Assembly (NCBI GenBank): GCA_963802215.1
Contig: CAWDHQ010000001.1
Span: forward strand, 806,001 to 870,000
Direction of reading: 5' to 3'
Length of the DNA: 64,000 nt
DNA from: SHZI01 sp963802215
GTDB taxonomy: Bacteria; Pseudomonadota; Gammaproteobacteria; Steroidobacterales; GCA-2729495
Within the stretch, counting starts at the first letter, position 1. Every line of letters begins with the position of its first letter. A model generated the notes under the pieces. That model was not told the origin of the DNA and searched no databases. It worked only from the letters and a program-made list of their open reading frames with translations. The position numbers and the translations under genes are program-made. Of the stretch, positions 9,090 to 17,513 are shown one piece after another.

Positions 9090-10303
9090 TGGGGGCGTTC
9101 GAATACACCGCTGTCGACTCCGGCGGGAAGGAACGCAAGGGCATACTCGAGGGCGACACGGCCCGCCAGGTCCGTCAGCTCCTCCGGGAGCGCCAGCTGC
9201 TCCCTCTCACGGTCACCGAGGTCGCCGAGCGCGAAGCCTCGCGCCAGCAGTCGTTCACGCTCCGGCCGACCATGTCGGCCAACGACCTGGCGCTCGTCAC
9301 GCGCCAGCTGGCGACTCTGGTCCAGTCCTCCCTGCCGCTCGAGGAAGCCCTGCTCGCCGTTTCGGAGCAGACCGAGTCGCCCCGCGTGAAGAGCGTCCTC
9401 ATCGGCGTGCGGTCCAAGGTCATGGAGGGCCACACCCTGGCCGACGGGTTCGCGGATTTTCCCAAGGCCTTTCCCGAGATCTACCGCGCAACCGTGTCGG
9501 CCGGCGAGCAATCCGGCCACCTCGACGCCGTCCTTGAGCGACTGGCGGATTACACCGAGGGACGCCAGGTCCTGCGGCAGAAGATCCAGCACGCCATGAT
9601 CTACCCGGTGGTCCTGACGGCTCTCGCGCTGCTCATCGTGAGCGGCATGCTGGTCTACGTCGTGCCCAAGGTGGTCGGCGTGTTCTCGAACACGGGACGG
9701 GAATTGCCCGGCCTCACCCTCTTCCTGATCGCACTGAGCGACTTCATGCGCGATTACGGCCTGTTCCTCGTGGTCGGCCTGATCGCCGCAGCCTTCGCCG
9801 CGCGCCGGGCCCTGCGCCGGCCGGGACCACGCCGCTGGCGCGATGCGCTGCTTCTCCGGATTCCGCTCGTGGCCAAGCTGGTCCGCGGCTCCAACACGGC
9901 GCGTTTCACGCGCACACTGAGCATCCTCACCGGCAGCGGCGTCCCGGTGCTCGAGGCTCTGCGCATCTCGGCGGAGGTCGTGACCAACGTGCCCATGCGG
10001 GAGGCGGTCGAAGCGGCAGCCACCCGGGTGCGGGAAGGCGCGCCCATCGGCAAGTCCCTCGCTGTGGGCGGCTATTTCCCTCCGCTCTGCGTGCACCTCA
10101 TCTCCAGCGGCGAGGCCAGCGGGGAGCTCGAGACCATGCTGACCCGCGCCGCGACCAACCAGGAGCGGGAGATGGACGGGCTGATCGCGGCCCTGCTGGG
10201 CATCCTGGAGCCGGCATTGATCGTGAGCATGGGCATCATCGTGCTGGTCATCGTGCTGGCGATCCTGCTGCCGATCTTCGAGCTGAATCAACTTGTCGGC
10301 TGA
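9089..10303 (+). CDS. gspF: Type II secretion platform protein GspF
   Basis: Polytopic inner-membrane protein of the T2SS, 404 residues, the normal length. It has the two repeated T2SF domains (about 70-195 and 270-395), each with the AxFxRxLxxLxxSGVPLxEAL-type pattern: ALVTRQLATLVQSSLPLEEAL and ARFTRTLSILTGSGVPVLEAL. Three hydrophobic segments are visible (around 165-190, 210-235 and the C-terminal IVSMGIIVLVIVLAILLPI). The ATG overlaps the gspE stop by one base. No gspG or later gsp gene follows. Confidence 0.95.
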   Translation: MGAFEYTAVDSGGKERKGILEGDTARQVRQLLRERQLLPLTVTEVAEREASRQQSFTLRPTMSANDLALVTRQLATLVQSSLPLEEALLAVSEQTESPRVKSVLIGVRSKVMEGHTLADGFADFPKAFPEIYRATVSAGEQSGHLDAVLERLADYTEGRQVLRQKIQHAMIYPVVLTALALLIVSGMLVYVVPKVVGVFSNTGRELPGLTLFLIALSDFMRDYGLFLVVGLIAAAFAARRALRRPGPRRWRDALLLRIPLVAKLVRGSNTARFTRTLSILTGSGVPVLEALRISAEVVTNVPMREAVEAAATRVREGAPIGKSLAVGGYFPPLCVHLISSGEASGELETMLTRAATNQEREMDGLIAALLGILEPALIVSMGIIVLVIVLAILLPIFELNQLVG

Positions 10304-10360
10304 CTCCGGCGGCCCTGTGGACTGGCACCGGAATCAGTTCACGAAACCGGGAAATGAGGA

Positions 10361-10389
10361 TTGTCATCCCCGTCTGAGGTGATTATAAA
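10361..10389 (+). promoter_or_regulatory. Predicted sigma70 promoter for the PA3496-like gene
   Basis: TTGTCA (10361-10366), 17 nt, TATAAA (10384-10389): one of the best sigma70 matches in the window. It lies in the 126-nt gap after gspF and 40 nt ahead of the small downstream gene, which also has an AAGGA ribosome-binding site. This supports separate transcription of that gene rather than readthrough as a T2SS gene. Confidence 0.65.
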
Positions 10390-10429
10390 AACCGCGTCGG
10401 CGTTGCTCTTTGAACATAAGGATTGATCA

Positions 10430-10777
10430 ATGGGACGCAAGTCTGCGGTGCTTGCCAGGGACGAGAGGATTCCGCCACCGGCGCCTCTCCGGGATTATCC
10501 GGAACCGGCCGACGAGCTCGACGCTCCCGAGCCCGAGCCCGAAGTCGAGGATGCCGCCGGTGAGACGCTCGAGGCTGAGGTGGTGGTCACCGACAACGTC
10601 GGTGAGCAATCCATCGAAATCAACGTTGAGAGCCTCATTGCGGATCTTGAGGCCGAATCCCGGCAGGGCAAGGCACCCGAGGTGCATTGCGCACGCCGCA
10701 AGCTGGAGGACTTCCTCGAGCGGAAACGGATTGCCCGGGAACTCGAGGACTTCGAGGACTTCGTGGTCGAGGATTAG
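10430..10777 (+). CDS. Small acidic protein, PA3496-like
   Basis: A 115-residue, strongly acidic, soluble protein with no signal peptide. The first 85 residues are low-complexity (Glu, Pro, Asp, Val). The C-terminal end HCARRKLEDFLERKRIARE, followed by an acidic Phe-rich tail, resembles the helical Arg/Glu-rich end of the PA3496 family, whose members are annotated variously as putative repressor or envelope-integrity protein. Good RBS (AAGGA) and a strong upstream promoter support it as a real gene. Its last four bases overlap the stop codon of dnaE2, which converges on it. The family call is tentative and no function can be assigned. Confidence 0.6.
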   Translation: MGRKSAVLARDERIPPPAPLRDYPEPADELDAPEPEPEVEDAAGETLEAEVVVTDNVGEQSIEINVESLIADLEAESRQGKAPEVHCARRKLEDFLERKRIARELEDFEDFVVED

Positions 10778-13700
10778 GCAAAGTCCCGGCTGCGCGATGG
10801 CAGCTGGCCAAGCAGGGCGCTCTGATCCTCGAGTTGCAGTGCCACCACATGCAGCACATCGCCCTGCCGCTGCACCCGTCCCCACACGCCCATCAGGCGT
10901 GACTCCAGCAGCACCCGGCGCTGGCGCTCCGCCAGCCGCCGCCAGACAATCAGGTTGATGTAGCCGGTTTCATCCTCCAGGGTCACGAACGTGACGCCGC
11001 CCGCACTGCCAGGCCGCTGCCGGGTGATGACGATTCCGGCCGCATGCACCCGGGCCTCATCCCCCGCTTCCTGCAACTCGATGGCAGTGCTGATGCCCTG
11101 CCGGCGCAGGCGCGCACGCAGCAACGCCAGGGGATGCCGGCCGAGCGTCAGGCCCAGACTCTGGTAGTCGGCGGCGATGTCCTGGCCCTCGGTTGGCGCT
11201 CTGAGCAACGGTATGCCTTCTGCGATCTGCAGCACCGGGAACACGGGCAGCGGCGGCTCGGCACCCGCCATGGCCCAGTGCGCCCGGTGGCGGTGGCCGG
11301 CGATGCCGGCCAGGGCTCCCGACGCGGCGAGAGCAGCCAGTTCGTGGGGAGCCAGTCCGGTCCGCTCCGCCACATCCTGAACGCTGCGATAGGGCCGCCC
11401 GGCGCGCCGCCGGACGACCTGCAGCCCCGCCTCCCTGCCCAGTCCGCCGGCCAGCCGCAGGCCGAGCCGGAGTGCATGGCGGCCATCGGCGATGGCTTCG
11501 AGGCTGCAATCCGATGCGCTGTGGTTGATGTCCACCGGACGTACCTCGACGCCGGCCCGGCGGGCGCTCTGTACCAGCTGGGAAGGCGCGTAGAACCCCA
11601 TCGGCTGGCTGTTCAGCAACGCGCAGCAGAACACCGCGGGCTCGTGATGCTTCAGCCAGGCGGAGACGTAGACCAGCAGGGCGAAGCTGGCGGCGTGGGA
11701 CTCCGGAAAGCCGTACTCTCCAAAGCCGCAGATCTGGTTGAAGATCTGGCGGGCGAACTCCTCGGAATAATTTCGGGCGCGCATGCCGGCAATCAGCCGC
11801 TCCTCGAAATGACCGAGGCCACCCCGCCTGCGCCACGCAGCCATGGCCCGGCGCAGCTGGTCGGCTTCGCCGGGCGAGAAGCCCGCCGCCACGACCGCGA
11901 GCTGCATCACCTGCTCCTGGAAGATGGGTACCCCGAGCGTTCGCTCCAGCACCTGGCGAACCTCCGGGCTGGGATAGGTCACCGGCTCCTCGCCGTTCCG
12001 GCGGCGCAGGTAGGGATGCACCATGTCCCCCTGGATGGGCCCGGGCCGGATGATGGCCACCTCGATGACCAGGTCGTAGTACGAGGCGGGCTTCAGCCTT
12101 GGAAGCATCGCCATCTGGGCCCGGGACTCGATCTGGAAGACGCCCATGGTGTCGGCCCGGGCGATCATGGCGTACACCGCGGGATCCTCGGCCGGCACCG
12201 TGTGCAGGGAGAGATCACGCCCCTTGTACTCCCGGAGCAGGTCAAAGCTGCGCCGAATGGCCGAGAGCATGCCGAGCGCCAGCACATCCACCTTGAGCAA
12301 CCCCAGTTCGTCGAGGTCATCCTTGTCCCACTGGATGACAGTCCGGTCCGCCATGGACGCGTTCTCGATCGGCACCAGGCGCCAGAGCGGCTCCTCGGCG
12401 ATCACGAATCCACCCACGTGCTGGGAGAGGTGCCGGGGGAAGCCGATCAGCTGGCCGGCCAGGATCACCAGCCGGCGCATCAGCGGGCTGCCCGGATCGA
12501 AGCCGGCTTCCCGGATGCGGTCCGGCGCAATGGCCTGACCGTCCCACCACTGCAGGTTGCGCGCCACCCTGCCCAGCTGCGCCCCGGACAGGCCCAGCGC
12601 GCGGCCCACGTCGCGTATGGCGCTGCGCGGGCAGTAGGTGATGATCGTGGCCGTCAGTGCCGCCCGCTCGCGGCCATAACGCCGGTAGATGTACTGGATC
12701 ACCTCCTCGCGGCGCTCGTGCTCGAAATCCACGTCGATGTCGGGCGGCTCGTTGCGCTCGCGGGAGATGAAGCGGCCGAAAAGCAGCGTCATGCGGGCCG
12801 GATCCACCTCTGTGATCCCCAGGCAGAAGCACACGGCGGAATTCGCTGCCGAGCCACGACCCTGGCAGAGGATGCCCTGGCTCCGGGCAAACCGGACGAT
12901 GTCATCCACCGTCAGGAAGTAGGCTTCGTAACGCAGCTCGCCGATCAGCCCAAGCTCGTGCTCCACCAGCTTCAGGATGCCGGCAGGCGCGCCACCCGGC
13001 CAGCGCTCCCGGAGACCCTGCAGGGCACGGTGCCGCAGCCAGCTGTTCGGTGTATGGCCAGTCGGCACCAGCTCATGGGGGTACTGGTAGCGCAACTCGT
13101 CCAGGGAAAAATTCAGGCGGGCGGCGATCTGCAGCGTGGCGTCGAGCAGCCGGACCGGGTAGATGCGCCGCAGTTCGGCGAGGCTCCGCAGATGGCGCTC
13201 GCCATTGGCGTGCAGGCCAGCCGCGCCAGAACCCAGCGGCGACCGGCGACGGATCGCCGTCAGGGTGTCCTGCACGGCACGGCGGCCGCGCGCGTGCATG
13301 TGCACGTCGCCCGCTGCGACCGGCGGAATGCGGTTGGCGTCGGCGAACGCCAGCAGCCTTGCGCAACGTCCCGGCTCGTCGCCATCCGCATGCAACTCCA
13401 CGGCAAGCCAGACCCGCCCGGAAAAGTGGGCCTCGAGCCATCTGGCATCACCCGGCTCCGGCTCTCCATTCCCGGGCTGGGGGGGCAGCCACAGCACCAG
13501 GCAGCCGGCTGGCAGCTGCTCGAAGTCCGCACGCACCAGGTGATAGGAACCCTTGTCCGCTGCCCGTCGTCCGCGGGTGATCAGGCCGCAGAGTGCCGCA
13601 TAGGCCTCCCGGTCGGCCGCGAGCACGACGAGCCGCAGGCCGTCCGCCACGCTGAACTCGCTGCCAATGAGCAGCTTCAGGGCATGGCGGCGCGCGGCCA

Positions 13701-13857
13701 CATGGGCACGGACAATGCCCGCCACCGAACACTCATCGGTCAGCGCGAGGCCGGTGTAGCCCAGAGCTGCCGCTCGCTCCACCAGCTCGGCGGGGTGGGA
13801 CGCGCCCCGCAGGAACGTGAAATTGCTGATGCAATGGAGCTCGGCATAGCCACTCAT
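10774..13857 (-). CDS. dnaE2: Error-prone DNA polymerase III alpha subunit DnaE2 (ImuC)
   Basis: Translesion polymerase of 1027 residues, the catalytic part of the ImuA-ImuB-DnaE2 mutasome. The PHP domain is at the start (AELHCISNFTFLRGASHP, ALTDECSV), the C-family polymerase palm carries PDIDVDFEHERREEV and CFCLGITEVDP, and an OB-fold lies near the C-terminus (ITRQRPGSAGGVTFVTLED). The start at ATG 13857 is where family similarity begins and overlaps the imuB stop by four bases; the frame is open for 108 more codons upstream, but these are inside imuB. Last gene of the lexA-imuA-imuB-dnaE2 unit. Confidence 0.97.
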   Translation of the reverse strand: MSGYAELHCISNFTFLRGASHPAELVERAAALGYTGLALTDECSVAGIVRAHVAARRHALKLLIGSEFSVADGLRLVVLAADREAYAALCGLITRGRRAADKGSYHLVRADFEQLPAGCLVLWLPPQPGNGEPEPGDARWLEAHFSGRVWLAVELHADGDEPGRCARLLAFADANRIPPVAAGDVHMHARGRRAVQDTLTAIRRRSPLGSGAAGLHANGERHLRSLAELRRIYPVRLLDATLQIAARLNFSLDELRYQYPHELVPTGHTPNSWLRHRALQGLRERWPGGAPAGILKLVEHELGLIGELRYEAYFLTVDDIVRFARSQGILCQGRGSAANSAVCFCLGITEVDPARMTLLFGRFISRERNEPPDIDVDFEHERREEVIQYIYRRYGRERAALTATIITYCPRSAIRDVGRALGLSGAQLGRVARNLQWWDGQAIAPDRIREAGFDPGSPLMRRLVILAGQLIGFPRHLSQHVGGFVIAEEPLWRLVPIENASMADRTVIQWDKDDLDELGLLKVDVLALGMLSAIRRSFDLLREYKGRDLSLHTVPAEDPAVYAMIARADTMGVFQIESRAQMAMLPRLKPASYYDLVIEVAIIRPGPIQGDMVHPYLRRRNGEEPVTYPSPEVRQVLERTLGVPIFQEQVMQLAVVAAGFSPGEADQLRRAMAAWRRRGGLGHFEERLIAGMRARNYSEEFARQIFNQICGFGEYGFPESHAASFALLVYVSAWLKHHEPAVFCCALLNSQPMGFYAPSQLVQSARRAGVEVRPVDINHSASDCSLEAIADGRHALRLGLRLAGGLGREAGLQVVRRRAGRPYRSVQDVAERTGLAPHELAALAASGALAGIAGHRHRAHWAMAGAEPPLPVFPVLQIAEGIPLLRAPTEGQDIAADYQSLGLTLGRHPLALLRARLRRQGISTAIELQEAGDEARVHAAGIVITRQRPGSAGGVTFVTLEDETGYINLIVWRRLAERQRRVLLESRLMGVWGRVQRQGDVLHVVALQLEDQSALLGQLPSRSRDFA

Positions 13858-15428
13858 CCGAATAAACCGTGCAGATACCACCCCCGGCTGCGCAGGTCCT
13901 GGTACACCCAGAGCACCGCGCCCCGGGGGTTGCTGGCCCGGTAGTAATCCCTGCGCACGTCTCCGCCATCCCACCAGCCGCTTTCGATGCGCTCGGGGCC
14001 GTGCTCGAGGAGCAGTGGCCCTTGCCAGCCCGGCTGGCCGGCAACCAGCGGGAGGCGCTCTGGCGCCGGCAGTAACCAGACGGGCCGGGAACGGGAGGCC
14101 ATCGCCGGCTCCCGGCTTCCGGATCCTGCAAGAGGGTCTGCCACCGCCCGCCAGGCGTGCTCCGGCCGGTGCTCCGCGCACAGCGCGAGGCCCTGCACCG
14201 CCTGTCCGCCCAGTCGCGCGCGGAGGCGTTCCAGCAGCACCTGCAGGCCGTCATCCGGACGCAGTTCATGGCCGAGGAGGTCCGCGCCCGCGGGTGCCTG
14301 CCCGCGCTCCAGATCCGCCTGCAATGCCAGGCTGATAACCGGGCCGGTCAGGACCAGGCTCTCGAGACGCAGGCGCAGGAGTCCGGCCAGATGGCCCGCC
14401 CTATGCCATGCCCCGGGGCCTGCCGGCTGGCGCAGTGCCAGGCACAGGCGGGTCTCGGAGCCATCCGGATGCTGAAGACGGCACCACACCCGGCGGACGC
14501 TGGCCTGGCGGGACTCGAGTGCCCGCGCCAGGTCCTGCAGGAGTCGCTGAAAACCATCGAGCAGGAGCGCGGCATCGATCGTTTCCGCCGGGAGTTCGAG
14601 CCGGGCCCTGAAGCAGGCCGGCGGCACGAAGGGCCGCTGCGGCTCCGGTCTCCGGCCAAGGGCCTGGTCCAGTTCACGAAGGCGTGCGGGACCCAGCCGC
14701 CGGGCAAAGCCTTCGCGGGGCAGCCGCAGACAGTCCCCCACCGTCACGAGGCCCATCTGCAGAAGCGTCCGGAGTGTGCGCACTGGCCAGCCCAGGTGAC
14801 TCACGGGGAGGACGGCAAGCACCTGGCGCAACTCCTCGCGGGTCAGAACGGCCTGCCTGACACCGCTCCTCGCCAGCCACAAGGCTGCCCGGGCTGTCGG
14901 GGCACAAGCCATCCCCACCTCATGACCAAGAGCCTGCAGCTCCCCGGCTACAGCGGCCTGCAGCGCTGCAAGGCCGTTGAACAGTCGCAGGCTGCCCTGA
15001 ACTTCCAGCAAGAGGGCGCCATCCGGACTGATGGTCACGGCCGGCGTGAACCGGCCAGCCCAGCGGGCCAGCCGGGACAATGCCGCTGCCTCAAGCACCG
15101 GACTGCGGGTCTCGAGGACCAGCTCCGGCACCAGCGCCAGCGCTGCATTGACGGGCATGCCGGGATGCACGCCCTGGGCACTGGCCAGCCCATTCACGGT
15201 GACGATGCGGGTACTGCGTCCCTCCTCCGCGCAGACCGCGAGCAGTTCCCTGCTCTCTGCCCGGCCGACCAGGGCCTCGAGAGGCAACCGGAGCAGATAC
15301 AGACAGAGCCAGAGCTGGGCGGGTGCATGTCCCGGAGGCACCGGCGTGGGCAGCACCGCCTGAGGCGGCAGAGCACCTGGCCCGCCCCCGGAACTGATAC
15401 GGGCATGCGCTTTCGGCGAACGTGTCAT
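13854..15428 (-). CDS. imuB: Y-family-like mutasome protein ImuB
   Basis: Member of the DNA polymerase Y superfamily that is catalytically inactive in studied homologues and acts as the hub joining DnaE2 to the beta clamp. Diagnostic stretches are LLAVCAEEGRSTRIVTVNG, GVHPGMPVNAALALVPEL, and the helix-hairpin-helix region RTLLQMGLVTVGDCLRLPR. At 524 residues it is a little longer than usual: similarity starts only near residue 38 (LWLCLYLLRLPLEAL), so the real start may be the GTG at 15341. The acidic residues of the Y-family active site are not apparent, as expected for ImuB. Confidence 0.92.
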   Translation of the reverse strand: MTRSPKAHARISSGGGPGALPPQAVLPTPVPPGHAPAQLWLCLYLLRLPLEALVGRAESRELLAVCAEEGRSTRIVTVNGLASAQGVHPGMPVNAALALVPELVLETRSPVLEAAALSRLARWAGRFTPAVTISPDGALLLEVQGSLRLFNGLAALQAAVAGELQALGHEVGMACAPTARAALWLARSGVRQAVLTREELRQVLAVLPVSHLGWPVRTLRTLLQMGLVTVGDCLRLPREGFARRLGPARLRELDQALGRRPEPQRPFVPPACFRARLELPAETIDAALLLDGFQRLLQDLARALESRQASVRRVWCRLQHPDGSETRLCLALRQPAGPGAWHRAGHLAGLLRLRLESLVLTGPVISLALQADLERGQAPAGADLLGHELRPDDGLQVLLERLRARLGGQAVQGLALCAEHRPEHAWRAVADPLAGSGSREPAMASRSRPVWLLPAPERLPLVAGQPGWQGPLLLEHGPERIESGWWDGGDVRRDYYRASNPRGAVLWVYQDLRSRGWYLHGLFG

Positions 15429-15476
15429 GAACCAAATGCGCCACTTTCTTTGCGGTGGCTCCGGTTGAGTGGGTGA

Positions 15477-16109
15477 CTAGAAGCGCCGTTCGACGGTGAC
15501 CGCCCCCGTGCCTCGCCACCCGTTCTTGAAGATCTCGACCTGCAACAGGTCCGGTGAGGACGACAGGAGTTCCAGCCGCAGGCGGGCGGGTGATCGTTGC
15601 CGGCGGGATCGCGCTGTCCGTATCAGGACAGCCCAGGTCTGCTGCTTGCCCGCCAGAAGATGGAGCCGCTGCAACAGGGAGTATCCCGCCCGCGGGACGG
15701 CTGCCATCCCGGCCCACGCGATGACACCGGCACAGGCTCCGGAGCGCAGGGCCTCATCCATGGCCCACAGGGCTTCCGGCGGCTGCCGGACCCGGACCGT
15801 CAGCACCCGGTCGAGGGCAAGGCCCTGCCGGCACAATCCGGGGGCATAGGGAATCCAGGGCGGGGCGATGAGCATCACCCATCGCGCATGGTTATCACCG
15901 GCCACTGTGGCGGCAGTGGTCAGCCCTGCCAGTGCCGGACTCAGCAGCCCGAGTTCGCCACTGCCATGCCCGGAGACCAGCAATTCCGTGAGCATCCCGA
16001 TGGGCCAGCCGCCGCCGAGGAGTGCGTCGAGCGCCGGAAAGCCCGTCGGTATCCTGGGGAAAATCGGCGTGGCCAGTCCGGGCAGATCCGGTACGCGAAG
16101 ATCTGGCAC
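15477..16109 (-). CDS. imuA: Mutasome accessory protein ImuA
   Basis: RecA/SulA-related protein of 210 residues required with ImuB and DnaE2 for damage-induced mutagenesis. The N-terminal FPRIPTGFPALDALLGGGWP matches the RecA-like family opening, followed by GMLTELLVSGHGSGELGLL in place of a Walker A motif and by WVMLIAPPWIPYAPGL. The C-terminal region is basic (RSRRQRSPARLRLEL). It starts six nucleotides after the lexA stop; a 48-nt gap separates it from imuB, the largest within this operon. Confidence 0.9.
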   Translation of the reverse strand: MPDLRVPDLPGLATPIFPRIPTGFPALDALLGGGWPIGMLTELLVSGHGSGELGLLSPALAGLTTAATVAGDNHARWVMLIAPPWIPYAPGLCRQGLALDRVLTVRVRQPPEALWAMDEALRSGACAGVIAWAGMAAVPRAGYSLLQRLHLLAGKQQTWAVLIRTARSRRQRSPARLRLELLSSSPDLLQVEIFKNGWRGTGAVTVERRF

Positions 16110-16115
16110 GGAGCT

Positions 16116-16769
16116 TCACGCCGCGGTGGACATGCCATTACGGATGACGCCCACGACAACGCCCTCGATGACCAGATGCTCGGCCTTCAGATCGACCTTG
16201 ATGGGCTGGTAGTCCGGGTTCTGCGGCAGCAGCGTGACAGTGGTGCCGGTCTGGCGGTAACGCTTGACGGTCACCTCTTCTTCCAGGCGAGCCACCACGA
16301 TCTGGCCATTGCGGACATCGGGCTGACGACGGACCGCCACCAGGTCGCCATCCAGGATGCCGGCGTCCCGCATGCTCATTCCCTGGACCCGCAGCAGGTA
16401 ATGGGGGCGCGGATTGAACAGCGCGAGATCGAGACGGTAACGGGCCTCGATGTGCTCGGCGGCCAGAATGGGCTGACCGGCGGCGACCCGGCCGACGAGC
16501 GGCAGGCCCTCTTCATCGGTGACCGAACCCTCCTGCAAGGGGGCCGGCCCATCCAGCAGCCTGATGCCCCGGGACGTTCCGGGAAGGAGTTCGATGACCC
16601 CCTTGCGCTTCAGCGCCCGCAGGTGCTCCTCAGCCGCATTGGCCGACCGGAAACCCAGTTCCCGGGCCATGTCGGCCCGGGTGGGCGGCATCCCGGTTTC
16701 ATATATAAATCTTTGAATAAATTGAAGTATTTCAGTCTGTCGCGGAGTGAGATCAGCGCCGGGTGCCAT
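16116..16769 (-). CDS. lexA: LexA SOS repressor
   Basis: Repressor of 217 residues that controls the SOS response and cleaves itself when RecA is activated. The winged-helix part is residues 1-70 (LTPRQTEILQFIQRFI, GMPPTRADMARELGF). The cleavage site is Ala97-Gly98 in VGRVAAGQP; the catalytic pair is Ser132 (GMSMRDAGILDGD) and Lys169 (EEVTVKRY). The ATG at 16769 follows two LexA boxes; the frame is open beyond it but runs through the promoter. It heads the imuA-imuB-dnaE2 unit, so repressor and mutasome are induced together. Confidence 0.97.
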   Translation of the reverse strand: MAPGADLTPRQTEILQFIQRFIYETGMPPTRADMARELGFRSANAAEEHLRALKRKGVIELLPGTSRGIRLLDGPAPLQEGSVTDEEGLPLVGRVAAGQPILAAEHIEARYRLDLALFNPRPHYLLRVQGMSMRDAGILDGDLVAVRRQPDVRNGQIVVARLEEEVTVKRYRQTGTTVTLLPQNPDYQPIKVDLKAEHLVIEGVVVGVIRNGMSTAA

Positions 16770-16782
16770 GTTCTTTCCAGTC

Positions 16783-16798
16783 CTGTATGTATGTACAG
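16783..16798. promoter_or_regulatory. LexA box 1
   Basis: CTGTATGTATGTACAG, a full CTG-N10-CAG match with an AT-rich alternating centre as in the E. coli SOS consensus. It lies 14-29 nt upstream of the lexA start codon, just downstream of the predicted transcription start. Confidence 0.92.
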
Positions 16799-16800
16799 GA

Positions 16801-16816
16801 CTGGGAGTATATACAG
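16801..16816. promoter_or_regulatory. LexA box 2
   Basis: CTGGGAGTATATACAG, a second CTG-N10-CAG site two bases from box 1 (18-nt centre-to-centre). It covers the predicted -10 element, so a bound repressor would block RNA polymerase. Tandem boxes before lexA occur in E. coli as well and give tight autoregulation. Confidence 0.85.
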
Positions 16817-16833
16817 AGCCTGGAGGTGCGCAA
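16806..16833 (-). promoter_or_regulatory. Predicted lexA-imuAB-dnaE2 promoter
   Basis: On the minus strand: TTGCGC (16833-16828), 16 nt, TATACT (16811-16806), giving a start near 16799. The -10 lies inside LexA box 2. The remaining intergenic DNA to 17110 (about 275 nt) must hold the rightward promoter of the lipoprotein gene; it is AT-richer than its surroundings near 16980-17100, but I found no strong consensus match there. Confidence 0.65.
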
Positions 16834-17110
16834 GGCCGGCCAGGACAACCCGCCGCCCGCCCGTCACCAGCCTGCCAGCTCCGGCTCACTTCCCCTGAAG
16901 CAGGGCCCCGGGCCACCGCTCCCCGCCTGTCGCGGGACTGCAACCAGCGAGCTGAAACCCAAGCGCCACGCCACTTCCAGATTGCGATTTAACCTTTATT
17001 CGTTCATCATTTTCGCAAGAACTCCGCCCAGCGGCGGTTTCTTGATTCTCGGCGACCAAATTCTCCGGGTGTGTTGTTTACCTTAAATCTGCTGTTGAGG
17101 AATTATTGCA

Positions 17111-17416
17111 ATGAAAATCAGAACCGCTCTCCAGGGCAGCGCCGTCGCTCTCGCGATGGTGATCGCTTCCGGTTGCGCCTCCACGTCCCAGCTGGACGAA
17201 CTCTCCGCCCGTGTGGATCGCGTGGCTGCCGACGCTGCCGCCGCCAAGTCGGCTGCTGATGCGGCCAGCGCTGCGGCTTCCGAAGCCCGGCAGACCGCTT
17301 CCGGTGCCCAGAGCACGGCCAACCAGGCACTGAACGCCGCCAACCAGTCCCAGTCCTGCTGCGACGCCACCAACGAGAAGATCGACCGCATGTTCCAGCG
17401 GAGCCAGGCCAAGTAA
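17111..17416 (+). CDS. Braun-type murein lipoprotein (alanine-zipper, Lpp/OprI-like)
   Basis: A 101-residue lipoprotein. The lipobox is IASGCAS with the modified cysteine at residue 22. The mature part is a long coiled coil with heptads rich in Ala (repeated AADAAAAKSAADAAS-like units, then TANQALNAANQSQ), like Lpp of E. coli and OprI of Pseudomonas. The protein ends in Lys (RMFQRSQAK), the residue through which Lpp is joined to peptidoglycan by L,D-transpeptidases. A vicinal Cys-Cys pair (SQSCCDA) before the end is unusual. Strong RBS (GAGGA) and a strong terminator after it suggest a monocistronic, abundant transcript. Confidence 0.85.
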   Translation: MKIRTALQGSAVALAMVIASGCASTSQLDELSARVDRVAADAAAAKSAADAASAAASEARQTASGAQSTANQALNAANQSQSCCDATNEKIDRMFQRSQAK

Positions 17417-17461
17417 GACGGTCCTGACGCTGCCAAGGGCCTCTGCAGAGGGGTCCGAAGG

Positions 17462-17493
17462 AAAAGCCGCAGCACACGCTGCGGCTTTTTTTT
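17462..17493 (+). terminator. Rho-independent terminator after the lipoprotein gene
   Basis: Perfect 12-bp stem (17462-17473 with 17478-17489), ACAC loop, and a run of eight T in total. The GC core is GCCGCAGC/GCTGCGGC. It lies 45 nt after the stop codon and is the clearest terminator in the window. Confidence 0.95.
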
Positions 17494-17502
17494 GCTCCTC
17501 AA

Positions 17503-17508
17503 TATAAT
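17503..17508 (+). promoter_or_regulatory. TATAAT hexamer five bases before the start codon
   Basis: A perfect -10 hexamer directly upstream of ATG 17514. The -35 position at 17-nt spacing reads TGCGGC and is poor. If used, transcription would begin at about the A of the ATG, giving a leaderless mRNA. The absence of a Shine-Dalgarno sequence agrees with that, but chance is possible. Confidence 0.3.
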
Positions 17509-17513
17509 CACTG

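Noticed and set aside
11044..13944. 966-codon open frame on the plus strand
   Set aside because: Lies entirely antisense to dnaE2 and shows low-complexity composition typical of shadow frames.
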